A stretch of 19,075 nt of DNA. Origin: an uncultured Lachnospiraceae bacterium (lineage in GTDB: Bacteria > Bacillota > Clostridia > Lachnospirales > Lachnospiraceae). The translations under genes were made by a program, and so were the position numbers. The notes below the pieces were generated by a model. It saw only the letters and a program-made list of their open reading frames with translations, was not told where the DNA came from and ran no database searches. Shown here piece by piece: positions 1-7,375 of this stretch (the first letter of the stretch is position 1; every line of letters starts with the position of its first letter). The stretch lies in assembly GCA_910588885.1 (NCBI GenBank), contig CAJUSQ010000049.1, forward strand, positions 1 through 19,075, given 5' to 3'.

Positions 1-483
1 CTTCAAAGGGTATTTCGGTATCCCGTAATGATAATATAAGCCCGCCTGGGCTCCCCAGCACAGGTGCATCGTTGAGGTTACATTGGTTTTGGTCCATTCA
101 CAGATCTCCGTAAATTCCTGCCAATAGTCCACCTCCTCATATTCCATCTGCTCCAAAGGCGCACCGGTAATAATCAATCCGTCGAATTTCTGCTTTTTTA
201 CCTTCTCAAAAGGCAGATAAAATTTGTTCAAATGGCTGGTAGGCGTGTTTTTGGATTCATGCTTTGACACCATAAGAAAGGTCACGTCCACCTGCAGCGG
301 CGTATTGGACAACGCCCGTAAAAGCTGCAGCTCGGTTTCCTCCTTTAACGGCATTAAATTCAAAATCCCAATTTCAATTGCGCGGATATCCTGATGTATT
401 GCACGCGTTTCATCCATGGCAAAAATATTCTCCCTCTCTAAGATTTCCCTTGCCGGCAACTCACTTTGTGTTTTAATTGGCAT
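1..483 (-). CDS. metA: Homoserine O-acetyltransferase, MetA type (3' part cut by window edge)
   Basis: The first 161 codons of a MetA-family enzyme, which activates the hydroxyl of L-homoserine by acylation in methionine biosynthesis (cytoplasm). The ATG at 481-483 gives MPIKTQSELPA, and the frame stays open to base 1. The nucleophile motif LCWGAQAG places Cys at residue 142, the same number as catalytic Cys142 of E. coli MetA. Residue 111, in GAPLEQMEYEEVDYW, is Glu. In this family Glu111 goes with acetyl-CoA use and Gly111 with succinyl-CoA use, so acetyl transfer is the better call despite the common name homoserine O-succinyltransferase. An SD-like AGGGATAGGT precedes the ATG. The gene lies 79 nt downstream of ligA on the same strand, with only a weak GGTTC/GAACC hairpin between, so read-through is possible. 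His and Glu of the catalytic triad lie outside the window. Confidence 0.95.
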   Translation of the reverse strand, partial: MPIKTQSELPAREILERENIFAMDETRAIHQDIRAIEIGILNLMPLKEETELQLLRALSNTPLQVDVTFLMVSKHESKNTPTSHLNKFYLPFEKVKKQKFDGLIITGAPLEQMEYEEVDYWQEFTEICEWTKTNVTSTMHLCWGAQAGLYYHYGIPKYPLK

Positions 484-562
484 ACCTATCCCTGCTTTCT
501 TTCCTTATTCTGCAAAGGTTCCTTCCGCGAACCCCCTTTATTTCCCTGTTTCATTTTCCGAC

Positions 563-2566
563 TCATTCCCTAAACATTTGTAAAAATGCCGCTTCATCCA
601 GCACAGGAATTCCCAGTTCTCCGGCCTTTGTCAGCTTGCTTCCCGCATTCTCCCCGGCGAGCACATAACTGGTCTTCTTAGACACGGAGGCGGACACTTT
701 GCCTCCCTGAGTTTCCACCATGGCAGCGGCGGCTTTTCGTTCCAGCGTTGGAAGGGTGCCTGTAATGACAAAAGTCAATCCCTCCAAAAGCTGTCCGCCG
801 GGCAGTTTTTCGGCTGTCATATTTACACCGTTTTCCTGCAGGCGCTTCAGTATGGTCTGATTTTTCTCTTCGTTAAAAAAATCACAAATACAGGCGGCGC
901 TGACCTGCCCGATATCATTGACCTCTGTCAGTTCCTCCAAAGAAGCCTCTCCCAAAGCAGGAATATCCGAAAATACCTTCATAATCGCCTTGGCCGCCGC
1001 TTTCCCCACATTGGGAATTCCGAATCCGGACAAAAGCTGCCAGGCATCGTTTCCCTTGGATTTTTCTATGGCTCCCAAGAGTTTATCCGTATTCTTTTCT
1101 TTTCCGATAATTCCTTCTGCAATCAGCGTTTCCCGGTGCTTCTGCAGGTCATAAATATCCGCAATATCCTTCAAATAGCCCAGCCGCACCAATTCTTCAA
1201 TGTAAACCGTTCCGAACCCCTTGATATCCATGGCATCCCTGCCCACAAAATTTATGATATGCCGCTCCAGCTGGGCCGGGCAGGAGGAAGAGACACATTT
1301 TATATCCGCCGTATCCTTTTCCCGCTCCGTCTTCGCACCGCAGACCGGGCAAAACTCCGGAATCCGGAACCGCACCGTGCCTTCGGGACGTTTTTCTTTT
1401 AAGACCCGCCGGATTTTCGGTATAATTTCCCCGGATTTATAAACCATGATCCGGTCGCCGATCCCGATGTCCAGCTCGTCAATAAAATCCTGATTGTGAA
1501 GGGTCGCCCGGGATACCGTCGTGCCGCACAGCCGGACGGGTTCAAATACGGCCGTCGGCGTAATCCGCCCGGTCCTTCCCACGGACAATTCCACATCCAG
1601 CAGGGTGGTTTCCTTTTCCTCCGGCGGATATTTGTAGGCAATGGCCCATCTTGGTACCTTGGAGGTTGCCCCCAGCCGCCGACGCTGTGCGAAATCATTG
1701 ATTTTCACTACGGCGCCGTCAATTTCATAAGGAAGATTTCCCCGGTTTTCCCCGATTTTCAAAATCGCATCCCAGACTTCCTGAGGGGTCCGGCACACTT
1801 GATAATCATCTATGACTTTGATTTTATTTTTCTTTAAATATTCATAGCCCTGGGTATGGGTCTGAAATTCTGCCCCCCGCGCTTCCTGGATATTAAAAAT
1901 AAAAAGAGACAGATTCCGTTCCTTCGTCACCCGGCTGTCCAACTGGCGAAGCGTACCGGCCGCACAGTTCCTGGGATTGGCAAAGGGCCTCTTTTCCGCC
2001 AGTTCCTGCCTTTCGTTTACCTTTGCAAACGCTTCGTTGGTCATATAGACTTCACCCCGGATCTCAAGATAAGGCACCGGATCTGTTAATTTTTTCACAA
2101 CATCGGAAATAACCTTGGCGTTCTCCGTTACGTCTTCCCCATATTCGATGCCGTTCCCTCTGGTTACGGCCAGTTTCAAATCCCCGTCTTCATACCGCAG
2201 CCCCAGGGACAAACCGTCAATCTTATATTCCACCACAAATTCCGGCTCTTCCAGCTGCTTTTCCATTTCCTCTACGAAATCAAATACTTCTTCTTTGGAA
2301 AATACATCCTGCAGGCTAAGCATCGGCACATTGTGGCGCACCAAAACACCGGCCTCCCGTTTCGCCGTCCCTCCTACCTTCTGGGTGGGGGACTGAGCGG
2401 TTTTAAGCTCCGGAAATTCTTTTTCAATTGCCTTCATCTCCTGCATCAGCATATCAAACGCATGGTCTTCTATTTCCGGTGCATCCTGATTATAATAGCG
2501 GTCACTATGATATTCGATCTGCTCCTTTAACGCGTTCCATCTTTCTTCTGCCTGCCTTTTCTCCAT
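563..2566 (-). CDS. ligA: NAD-dependent DNA ligase LigA
   Basis: Seals nicks in duplex DNA during replication and repair, using NAD+ to adenylate an active-site lysine. The 667-aa length is normal for bacterial LigA. Domains in order: Ia NAD-binding region with YHSDRYY (about 19-25); nucleotidyltransferase with EYKIDG, Lys115 matching E. coli Lys115; OB fold (about 320-400); zinc finger with Cys406, Cys409, Cys424 and Cys429; helix-hairpin-helix repeats (about 440-580), including GFGIPNVGK; and a C-terminal BRCT domain (about 594-667). The ATG at 2564-2566 is preceded by GGAGGACAAGGACAGCA. It lies inside the 3' end of rluF with a 40-nt overlap, so the two genes should be translationally coupled. 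The SD sits in a 33-bp tandem repeat that belongs to the rluF coding region. All expected catalytic and zinc residues are present. Confidence 0.98.
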   Translation of the reverse strand: MEKRQAEERWNALKEQIEYHSDRYYNQDAPEIEDHAFDMLMQEMKAIEKEFPELKTAQSPTQKVGGTAKREAGVLVRHNVPMLSLQDVFSKEEVFDFVEEMEKQLEEPEFVVEYKIDGLSLGLRYEDGDLKLAVTRGNGIEYGEDVTENAKVISDVVKKLTDPVPYLEIRGEVYMTNEAFAKVNERQELAEKRPFANPRNCAAGTLRQLDSRVTKERNLSLFIFNIQEARGAEFQTHTQGYEYLKKNKIKVIDDYQVCRTPQEVWDAILKIGENRGNLPYEIDGAVVKINDFAQRRRLGATSKVPRWAIAYKYPPEEKETTLLDVELSVGRTGRITPTAVFEPVRLCGTTVSRATLHNQDFIDELDIGIGDRIMVYKSGEIIPKIRRVLKEKRPEGTVRFRIPEFCPVCGAKTEREKDTADIKCVSSSCPAQLERHIINFVGRDAMDIKGFGTVYIEELVRLGYLKDIADIYDLQKHRETLIAEGIIGKEKNTDKLLGAIEKSKGNDAWQLLSGFGIPNVGKAAAKAIMKVFSDIPALGEASLEELTEVNDIGQVSAACICDFFNEEKNQTILKRLQENGVNMTAEKLPGGQLLEGLTFVITGTLPTLERKAAAAMVETQGGKVSASVSKKTSYVLAGENAGSKLTKAGELGIPVLDEAAFLQMFRE

Positions 2567-3498
2567 TGCTGTCCTTGTCCTCCTGCCTGTTTTTCCCGTG
2601 CATTTCCTTGTCCTCCTGCCTGCTTTTCCCGTGCATTTCCGCGCTCCTGCTTATAGCCCTTCTCTGCCTGCTCCCCGGGAGAAACGGGGGCATTGCTGGA
2701 ATGCTGCAGCTTTTTTTCCAGCTCTGCCAGTTCCGGCCCTGTAATTTCCCGGTATGTACCAACCTCCAAATCTCCCAATTCCAGATTCATAATACGGACC
2801 CGCTTCAGGGCCACCACCCGGTATTGAAAATACTCGCACATCCGCCGGATCTGCCGGTTCAGGCCCTGGGTCAATATAATCCGAAAGGTTCTGGTTCCAA
2901 GCTTCTCGACCCGGCATTTTCTCGTTACCACATCCAGCTCCGCAAGAGGGACTCCCCCTGCCATTCCCCTTAGAAATTCCGGAGTCACCGGTTTATGAAC
3001 CGTTACAATATACTCCTTCTCATGCATATTTCCGGCGCGCATAATCTTATTGACCAAAGCGCCCTGGTTCGTCATCAGCAGCAGGCCGCTGGAATTCTTG
3101 TCCAACCGGCCGATGGGATAAATACGTTTTGGATACTGCAAAAAATTAATAATATTATCTTTTTCTCGTCTTTCAGTAGTACAGACAATCCCTACGGGCT
3201 TATGCACCAAAAGGACGATTGCCTCCTCTTCTTTCTGTACCGGCTTTCCGCAAAAATATACTTGCTGTCCCGGCAGGACCCGGTCCCCTCTTTCCGCAAT
3301 CCGCTCCCCAATCCGGATATGCCCCAGCTCCAGGCGGCGGTCTGCTTCCCTCCGGGAACAAACGCCTGCTTCACTTAAATATTTATTAATCCGTATTCCT
3401 TCTTCCAATATTCCGTACCTCTGCCCTTCCTCTGACCGGGGACATGCCTGCCCGGAAGTCCTTTTCCGGTTATCATAGTACTCGGATTCCTTCTGCAC
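2527..3498 (-). CDS. rluF: 23S rRNA pseudouridine synthase, RluF-like
   Basis: Converts a uridine to pseudouridine in 23S rRNA; E. coli RluF acts on U2604, and the target here is inferred from similarity. An N-terminal S4 RNA-binding domain (IRINKYLSEAGVCSRREADR) precedes the catalytic domain with GRLDKNSSGLLLMTN, whose Asp is the nucleophile. The segments MRAGNMHEKEY and QGLNRQIRRMCE are RluF-like. The start is uncertain. The frame is open to an ATG at 3528 with no SD. A GTG at 3498 follows AAAGGGGATTTGT and is chosen here. A TTG at 3408, just before the S4 domain and preceded by GAGG, is also possible. The C-terminal tail after about residue 265 is a lysine/arginine/glutamine-rich extension holding an exact duplication of GNAREKQAGGQ. 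It lies directly after the 144-aa gene and overlaps ligA by 40 nt. Confidence 0.9.
   Translation of the reverse strand: MQKESEYYDNRKRTSGQACPRSEEGQRYGILEEGIRINKYLSEAGVCSRREADRRLELGHIRIGERIAERGDRVLPGQQVYFCGKPVQKEEEAIVLLVHKPVGIVCTTERREKDNIINFLQYPKRIYPIGRLDKNSSGLLLMTNQGALVNKIMRAGNMHEKEYIVTVHKPVTPEFLRGMAGGVPLAELDVVTRKCRVEKLGTRTFRIILTQGLNRQIRRMCEYFQYRVVALKRVRIMNLELGDLEVGTYREITGPELAELEKKLQHSSNAPVSPGEQAEKGYKQERGNAREKQAGGQGNAREKQAGGQGQQWRKGRQKKDGTR
2572..2637 (-). repeat. 33-bp tandem duplication in the 3' end of rluF
   Basis: Two adjacent 33-bp copies (2572-2604 and 2605-2637) differ at one base (2590 versus 2623). Read in the rluF frame each encodes the 11-residue unit GNAREKQAGGQ, so the frame is kept. 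Each copy carries an AGGAGGACAAGGA segment on the minus strand; the copy nearer ligA supplies the ligA SD, so the duplication also doubled that site. Confidence 0.9.
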
Positions 3499-3529
3499 AC
3501 AAATCCCCTTTATGTCAGATTTTACCATA

Positions 3530-3964
3530 TCACAAATAGCTTTTCAATTTTTGAATATTCTTTTCTTCAAAATCCATCAGTTCGTTGGCCAGCTCATTGG
3601 CATAGCTGCCGACAATCTTATTGTTATGAGTGACCTTCATTAAATCGGTAATCCCTCTGGTATTTCCCTGAATCATCATATCTGCCACATGGCTCGTACT
3701 GGTGTTCAGCAATGTATTTGCCTGAATCGCAGACCACAGCATCGCTTTTTCCACCCGGCTGCCTTCCTTGGGAACAATCCCCTCCTGCCGCATGGTCCGC
3801 TGTATTTTCCGGTCCAGCTCCCGGAACTTATTGGCCTGGCAGTTCAAATCATAAGCCAAATCTTCATCGTACACCTTATTCAGTACAGTATCAATTGCAT
3901 CTATGGCCATTCTGGTATTACGGCGCGATTCCTGCAGTACGCTGACCTCTTCATTTCTAATCAT
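3530..3964 (-). CDS. Conserved-looking hypothetical protein, 144 aa, helical
   Basis: I do not recognise the family. The 144-residue product has no signal peptide, membrane segment or cysteine pair (one Cys only). It is rich in Glu, Asn, Ala and Met and should be almost entirely alpha-helical, with heptad-like stretches such as NKFRELDRKIQRTM and YANELANELMDFEEKNIQKL. A four-helix bundle is a reasonable guess, no more. It has an ideal SD (AAGGAGGTTTCCT then ATG), and its TGA ends just before the rluF reading frame, so the two are probably cotranscribed. A perfect 12-bp inverted repeat (3956-3967 and 3994-4005) flanks the SD and includes the start codon, which suggests translational control. 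Upstream is the terminator of the SH3b gene, so it should have its own promoter; I see only a weak TATAAA near 4026-4031. Confidence 0.8.
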   Translation of the reverse strand: MIRNEEVSVLQESRRNTRMAIDAIDTVLNKVYDEDLAYDLNCQANKFRELDRKIQRTMRQEGIVPKEGSRVEKAMLWSAIQANTLLNTSTSHVADMMIQGNTRGITDLMKVTHNNKIVGSYANELANELMDFEEKNIQKLKSYL

Positions 3965-4005
3965 AGGAAACCTCCTTCTATCCTGCTTTTTTCCCTATGA
4001 TTAGA
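3956..4005 (-). promoter_or_regulatory. Inverted repeat enclosing SD and start codon of the 144-aa gene
   Basis: Arms 3956-3967 and 3994-4005 are perfect 12-bp inverted complements and can be extended inward by three pairs, one of them G-U. In the mRNA the stem would contain the AUG (3962-3964) and the 26-nt loop would hold AAGGAGG. A role in translational control, or as a DNA operator, is inference. Confidence 0.6.
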
Positions 4006-4041
4006 TTTCATCTTTTTTCCGGTTTTATACATGATTGGAAA

Positions 4042-4089
4042 AAGAACTGCCACAAATTTTCCTTCTCGAAAAATCCCATGGCAGTTCTT
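4042..4089 (-). terminator. Rho-independent terminator after the SH3b protein gene
   Basis: On the minus strand, 13 nt after the stop codon, a perfect 11-bp stem (AAGAACTGCCA paired with TGGCAGTTCTT) with a 26-nt loop is followed by a T-rich tail (TTTTTCC counting the stem end). The long loop is unusual, but stem and U-tract are good. Confidence 0.8.
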
Positions 4090-4102
4090 ATAAATCTTTG
4101 TA

Positions 4103-5515
4103 TTAATTATTCACAAGTAAGTCGGTCTTGATATAACCGGTCTTTCCGTTCCATTCCACCTTCGTCCAGCCTTCACGGTAGCTTAGCACAACCTTCACGG
4201 TATCGCCAATCTGGGCCGTTCCGATCTTGTCCGCATCTTCACTCATAGAAGTCCGGACATTCATTGCACTGTTCAGGGTAATGGTAATTCCATCCGGTAC
4301 ATAATTCAATCCGCTGTTCTCATTGTTGCTTTCGGAGTTATCTGTATTCTCCGTATTATTTTCACTTGGGGTCGATTCCGCCGGAGCTTCCGTGCTTAAA
4401 AACTCACTCTTAATATAAGCGGTTCCGCCGTTGTAGGAAATCTCGCTCCATCCGTCTTCGGTCATACCGGACCGGGTAAAGGACTGCCCTGCAATGGCGC
4501 TTCCTACCTTCTCGGCATCTTCCCTGGGCTCTTTCCGGATATTTACATTATCAATTGCATAAACCGTTTCCGAAGGAACCTGCGGTTCTTCGGGCTGCTG
4601 CGCTTCTTCCGGATTCTCTGTCGGTGTTTCGGCCGGAGCTCCTCCGGGGCCTGTCTGATCCGGATTCTCTGCCGCAACCTGACCTTCCGGATTCTCCGGT
4701 GTCACAATTCCGTCTCCGTTTCCTAATCCGGATTCCCAGTTCTTCAATACCTGAGGCACCGTTTCGTTGGCAATGGTATTCAGCGCTGCGTCCGCAGCCA
4801 AAGCTGCTTCGTACTTCTGCTGGATCTCACTGCTTAACTTCACAAAATCTTCCTGCTGTTCATAAGCAGAAATAAACGCCGTTACCTGGCTGTCCAATTC
4901 CAGCTCACGGTTCCGCAGATTAAACTGGCTGTACAAATTATCAATATAATATGCACCTGCTTCGTTGGTCCTTATATAAAAGAACTCCAAACCGGGAGCA
5001 GTACTCCCTGCCCCTTCAAAGCTCATATCCATGGACACGGATACGGCATATTCTCCTTCTGCCAGCCCTTTCTTCGTATAACATTTAATATTCTGATATC
5101 CGGCTATATACTGGCTTACCAAGCCAATATAACCCTTCTCTAAATCGGTAATCGGTGTTGCGCATGCTTCCATCCCTACCACGTCTCCGGCTGCATAAGC
5201 AGTATAATAGTTCTGGATTAACGTATTAATCTCCGGAATGGCATCCACCTGAAATTCTTCCTGTTCTCCCTTCTCTCCCTGTTCCAGTTCGCCTACGGCT
5301 TGTCCCGGCCCATCCTTCGGCCCGCTTTCCTTTCTTGTGGAAACGACCGCCAGTACGATAATGAGAATGACGATAACGATACCTACTGCAATATATTTTA
5401 TGTTTCTCCTGCAAAAATCTATTACAACATTCCAGTCAAAACCTTGATTCGCCTGTTTTCTTTGGTTCTTCTGATTCTTTGGATTGTTCTGTTTCTTCGA
5501 ATCTTCTGGTTTCAT
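4103..5515 (-). CDS. Membrane-anchored protein with two C-terminal SH3b domains
   Basis: A 470-residue predicted cell-surface protein. Residues 1-38 are a Lys/Asn/Gln-rich cytoplasmic tail, and 39-59 (YIAVGIVIVILIIVLAVV) form one transmembrane helix with no cleavage motif, so the rest should lie outside the membrane. Residues 91-260 are a folded-looking region of unknown family with conserved-looking aromatic residues. A Pro/Glu-rich linker (about 262-315) leads to a first bacterial SH3 domain (about 316-374, VNIRKEP...GWSEISYNG...YIKSEFL). An Asn/Ser/Thr-rich spacer (375-405) leads to a second (409-468, MNVRTS...GWTKVEWNGKTGYIKTDLL). Such domains often bind peptidoglycan; no hydrolase domain is seen, so a sensing or scaffolding role in the wall is inference. 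The ATG follows a perfect AGGAGG at 5-nt spacing. It lies downstream of tRNA-Arg with no clear terminator between, and may be cotranscribed with it. Confidence 0.9.
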   Translation of the reverse strand: MKPEDSKKQNNPKNQKNQRKQANQGFDWNVVIDFCRRNIKYIAVGIVIVILIIVLAVVSTRKESGPKDGPGQAVGELEQGEKGEQEEFQVDAIPEINTLIQNYYTAYAAGDVVGMEACATPITDLEKGYIGLVSQYIAGYQNIKCYTKKGLAEGEYAVSVSMDMSFEGAGSTAPGLEFFYIRTNEAGAYYIDNLYSQFNLRNRELELDSQVTAFISAYEQQEDFVKLSSEIQQKYEAALAADAALNTIANETVPQVLKNWESGLGNGDGIVTPENPEGQVAAENPDQTGPGGAPAETPTENPEEAQQPEEPQVPSETVYAIDNVNIRKEPREDAEKVGSAIAGQSFTRSGMTEDGWSEISYNGGTAYIKSEFLSTEAPAESTPSENNTENTDNSESNNENSGLNYVPDGITITLNSAMNVRTSMSEDADKIGTAQIGDTVKVVLSYREGWTKVEWNGKTGYIKTDLLVNN

Positions 5516-5569
5516 AGATACCTCCTATATTCAATTGTCTCTATATAAAAAAGATAATAATCGCTTCAA

Positions 5570-5641
5570 TGCACCCAGAGGGAATCGAACCCCCAGCCCC
5601 AGAACCGGAATCTGGTGTTTTATCCGTTAAACTATGGGTGC
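5570..5641 (-). tRNA. tRNA-Arg (anticodon CCG)
   Basis: The minus strand folds into a full cloverleaf. The acceptor GCACCCA pairs with TGGGTGC, the D stem is GTTT/AAAC with an 8-nt loop, and the anticodon stem is CCAGA/TCTGG around TTCCGGT. The anticodon CCG (genomic 5606-5608) reads CGG arginine codons. The variable loop is 4 nt and the T arm is GGGGG-TTCGATT-CCCTC. Position 73 is A (5570), and CCA is not encoded, so it must be added after transcription. A promoter lies immediately upstream (5668-5696). No strong terminator follows. Confidence 0.96.
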
Positions 5642-5667
5642 AAGCTGTTATCTCTAACAACTTTCTT

Positions 5668-5696
5668 ACTATAACATACTTTTTTCAAAAAAGCAA
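5668..5696 (-). promoter_or_regulatory. Sigma-A-type promoter for tRNA-Arg
   Basis: On the minus strand TTGCTT (5691-5696), a 17-nt spacer and TATAGT (5668-5673) lie about 27 nt before the tRNA 5' end. Placement and spacing are right for the housekeeping sigma factor. Confidence 0.65.
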
Positions 5697-5723
5697 AAGG
5701 TTTTTTCATAATTTACATTTTTT

Positions 5724-6236
5724 TTACATTTTCTTCACAATCTCCAGAATTTCCGCACCAACATCCTGGGGCTCCCTGCCGTCCGTAACAACGGTAACGT
5801 CCGCAGCCGCCTGATAACAACCGTCCCGCAGCTCCATCAGGGCAGAAATATATTTCACATTCATATGGCCCGTAAGCAGCGGACGGCTTTTTCCGGTGCG
5901 CACCCGTTCATAAACGGTCTTGGGATCTGCCGTCAGCCAGAAAATATAGCCGTTTCTTTTCATGCTTTCCACATTCTCAGGGCGCAGTACCACACCGCCG
6001 CCGCAGGCGATCACATATCCCGCCTTTTCTTCACACTCCTTCAAAAGCTCTGTTTCCAGATTCCGGAAGTATTCTTCCCCCTGTTCCGCAAAAATTTCGC
6101 TGACGGTCTTATTTTGACGCCGCTCGATCTCCGCATCCATATCCAGCTCTGAAATCTGACACAGTCTGGCCAGTTCCTTTGCCACCGTTGTTTTTCCGGT
6201 TCCCATAAATCCGATTAAAAAAATATTTTTCTTCAT
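5724..6236 (-). CDS. aroK: Shikimate kinase
   Basis: Phosphorylates the 3-hydroxyl of shikimate with ATP, the fifth step of the chorismate pathway. The 170-aa length is typical. The P-loop GFMGTGKT lies at residues 9-16, the shikimate-binding acidic motif ELDMDAEIERR at about 30-40, the ACGGGVV glycine-rich substrate loop at about 77-83, and the lid region with the essential Arg is GKSRPLL. The ATG at 6236 follows GGCGGAGATTGGA. It is the second gene after aroD on the same strand, 165 nt downstream, and that spacer holds three 27-bp repeats (6301-6381). AroD, AroK, AroE and AroF in this window supply four of the seven shikimate-pathway steps. Confidence 0.96.
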   Translation of the reverse strand: MKKNIFLIGFMGTGKTTVAKELARLCQISELDMDAEIERRQNKTVSEIFAEQGEEYFRNLETELLKECEEKAGYVIACGGGVVLRPENVESMKRNGYIFWLTADPKTVYERVRTGKSRPLLTGHMNVKYISALMELRDGCYQAAADVTVVTDGREPQDVGAEILEIVKKM

Positions 6237-6300
6237 TCCAATCTCCGCCTTTCTTTCTGTCTTCCTCTTCTGCTATGGCTTTCTGTTCGACTATGATTTC

Positions 6301-6381
6301 CAATTCCGCCGTTTCTATTTTCGTTTCCCATTCAGCTGTTTCTGTTTTTGTTTTCCATTCAGCTGTTTCTGCTTTCGTTTC
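6301..6381 (-). repeat. Three 27-bp tandem repeats in the aroD-aroK spacer
   Basis: Units 6355-6381, 6328-6354 and 6301-6327 are imperfect copies with exact 27-bp phasing. In one minus-strand frame they read as nine-residue units ETKAETAEW, KTKTETAEW and ETKIETAEL. The frame opens after a TAA at 6391-6393 and has no ATG. It continues past the aroK start in another frame. No SD is visible, so translation is uncertain, but the triplet-conserving pattern is protein-like. Confidence 0.75.
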
Positions 6382-6401
6382 CTGCCCCGTTTAGAGGTCA
6401 G

Positions 6402-7265
6402 TTACGAAATCCACCGGCCCAGCTCATGCAAAAGCCCCGCCGCCGTCTCATAGGGAATCTGTCCCGGAGCCGATGCCTTTGAAAAAGCCGCAAACGTCAC
6501 TTCCGAAGCATACCACTGTCCCAGCAGCCGGGAAAGGACGCCCTCCCCGCCCATGGACATGGCAATTAAATGGCTTTCGGGATGCCGCTCCTTCACCGAA
6601 AGCACCGCCTCCAGCAAATGCAGTACATCCGTTTTATTTTTTGGCATAACCGCCAGCTTTGCAAAATCAGCCCCTGCCTCCTGCATCTCTTCCAAATATC
6701 CGGCCATTACTGAAATCGCAGGGGTTTTTGCAAAATCGTGATGAGAAGCGACGACTTTTACCCCCTCCTTCTGCAGCTGCTTTATCACCTCGCCCGGATG
6801 CGGTGTTTCATAAAACTCCAAATCCAGCAAATCCGGGACTCTCGTCCGGGCTGCCGCCAGGTTCAGCCTGACGTATTCTTCCGGTGAAAGAACTCCTTCC
6901 CCACCTTGGGAACGGCTGCGGAAGGTGCACAGCAGCACCGTCTTTTCCATGGTTTCGGCCAGTTCCCGTAAAATCTCCTCCACGGCCGAAGGATCCTGAT
7001 ACCCTTCAAACCAGTCCATGCGCCATTCTATCATTTCCACCTGCTGTTCCACCATGTCCCGGACACAGGCAAGAATTCCTTCTTTCGTCTTTTCCACTAC
7101 AGGGACACAGATTATGGGCCCTCCGCATCCAAACACACGTTCTTTTATCCGAAGCCCTGATGCATCATTTCGGTCAGGTGGGGCAATGCCCTTCGCCGCC
7201 GCTCTGTCTGGATCTGCTACCATCATATCCTGCGCCCTGTTCCGGCTCTCTTTTGCTGTATTCAT
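6402..7265 (-). CDS. aroD: Type I 3-dehydroquinate dehydratase
   Basis: Dehydrates 3-dehydroquinate to 3-dehydroshikimate through a Schiff base, the third step of the shikimate pathway. Class I motifs are present (numbering from this start): ICVPV (51-55), EWRMDWFEG (80-88), CTFRS (113-117), SHHDFAKTP with catalytic His176, KLAVMPKN with Schiff-base Lys203, Arg246 in LSRLLG, and APGQ with Gln269. The frame is open to an ATG at 7328. I chose the ATG at 7263-7265 because it has an ideal SD (AGGAG-AAAGT-ATG) and because the predicted promoter places transcription start near 7300, after the longer start. The product is 287 aa, with about 35 extra N-terminal residues of low-complexity type compared with the usual 250-aa enzyme. 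It is divergent from aroE and is followed by aroK. Confidence 0.95.
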   Translation of the reverse strand: MNTAKESRNRAQDMMVADPDRAAAKGIAPPDRNDASGLRIKERVFGCGGPIICVPVVEKTKEGILACVRDMVEQQVEMIEWRMDWFEGYQDPSAVEEILRELAETMEKTVLLCTFRSRSQGGEGVLSPEEYVRLNLAAARTRVPDLLDLEFYETPHPGEVIKQLQKEGVKVVASHHDFAKTPAISVMAGYLEEMQEAGADFAKLAVMPKNKTDVLHLLEAVLSVKERHPESHLIAMSMGGEGVLSRLLGQWYASEVTFAAFSKASAPGQIPYETAAGLLHELGRWIS

Positions 7266-7306
7266 ACTTTCTCCTGCCAAAAATTTTTTCTCTGCTGTTA
7301 CTTCTA

Positions 7307-7335
7307 ATGATACTTCATAAAAAGCCATTATGCAA
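7307..7335 (-). promoter_or_regulatory. Promoter for aroD-aroK
   Basis: Minus strand TTGCAT (7330-7335), a 17-nt spacer, then TATCAT (7307-7312). It gives a leader of about 35 nt before the SD-supported aroD ATG at 7265. Its -35 is only 5 nt from the -35 of the opposite aroE promoter. Confidence 0.65.
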
Positions 7336-7340
7336 GGTCA

Positions 7341-7369
7341 TTGACATATATTTTTGAATCCTTTAATAT
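7341..7369 (+). promoter_or_regulatory. Strong promoter for aroE-aroF
   Basis: Consensus TTGACA (7341-7346), 17-nt spacer, TAATAT (7364-7369). Transcription should begin near 7376 and produce a leader of about 175 nt before aroE. Confidence 0.8.
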
Positions 7370-7375
7370 AGAACT

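Noticed and set aside
2428..2973. 181-codon plus-strand ORF with hydrophobic Ser/Leu-rich start
   Set aside because: It is antisense to ligA and rluF; the hydrophobic repeat is only the complement of the 33-bp rluF repeat.
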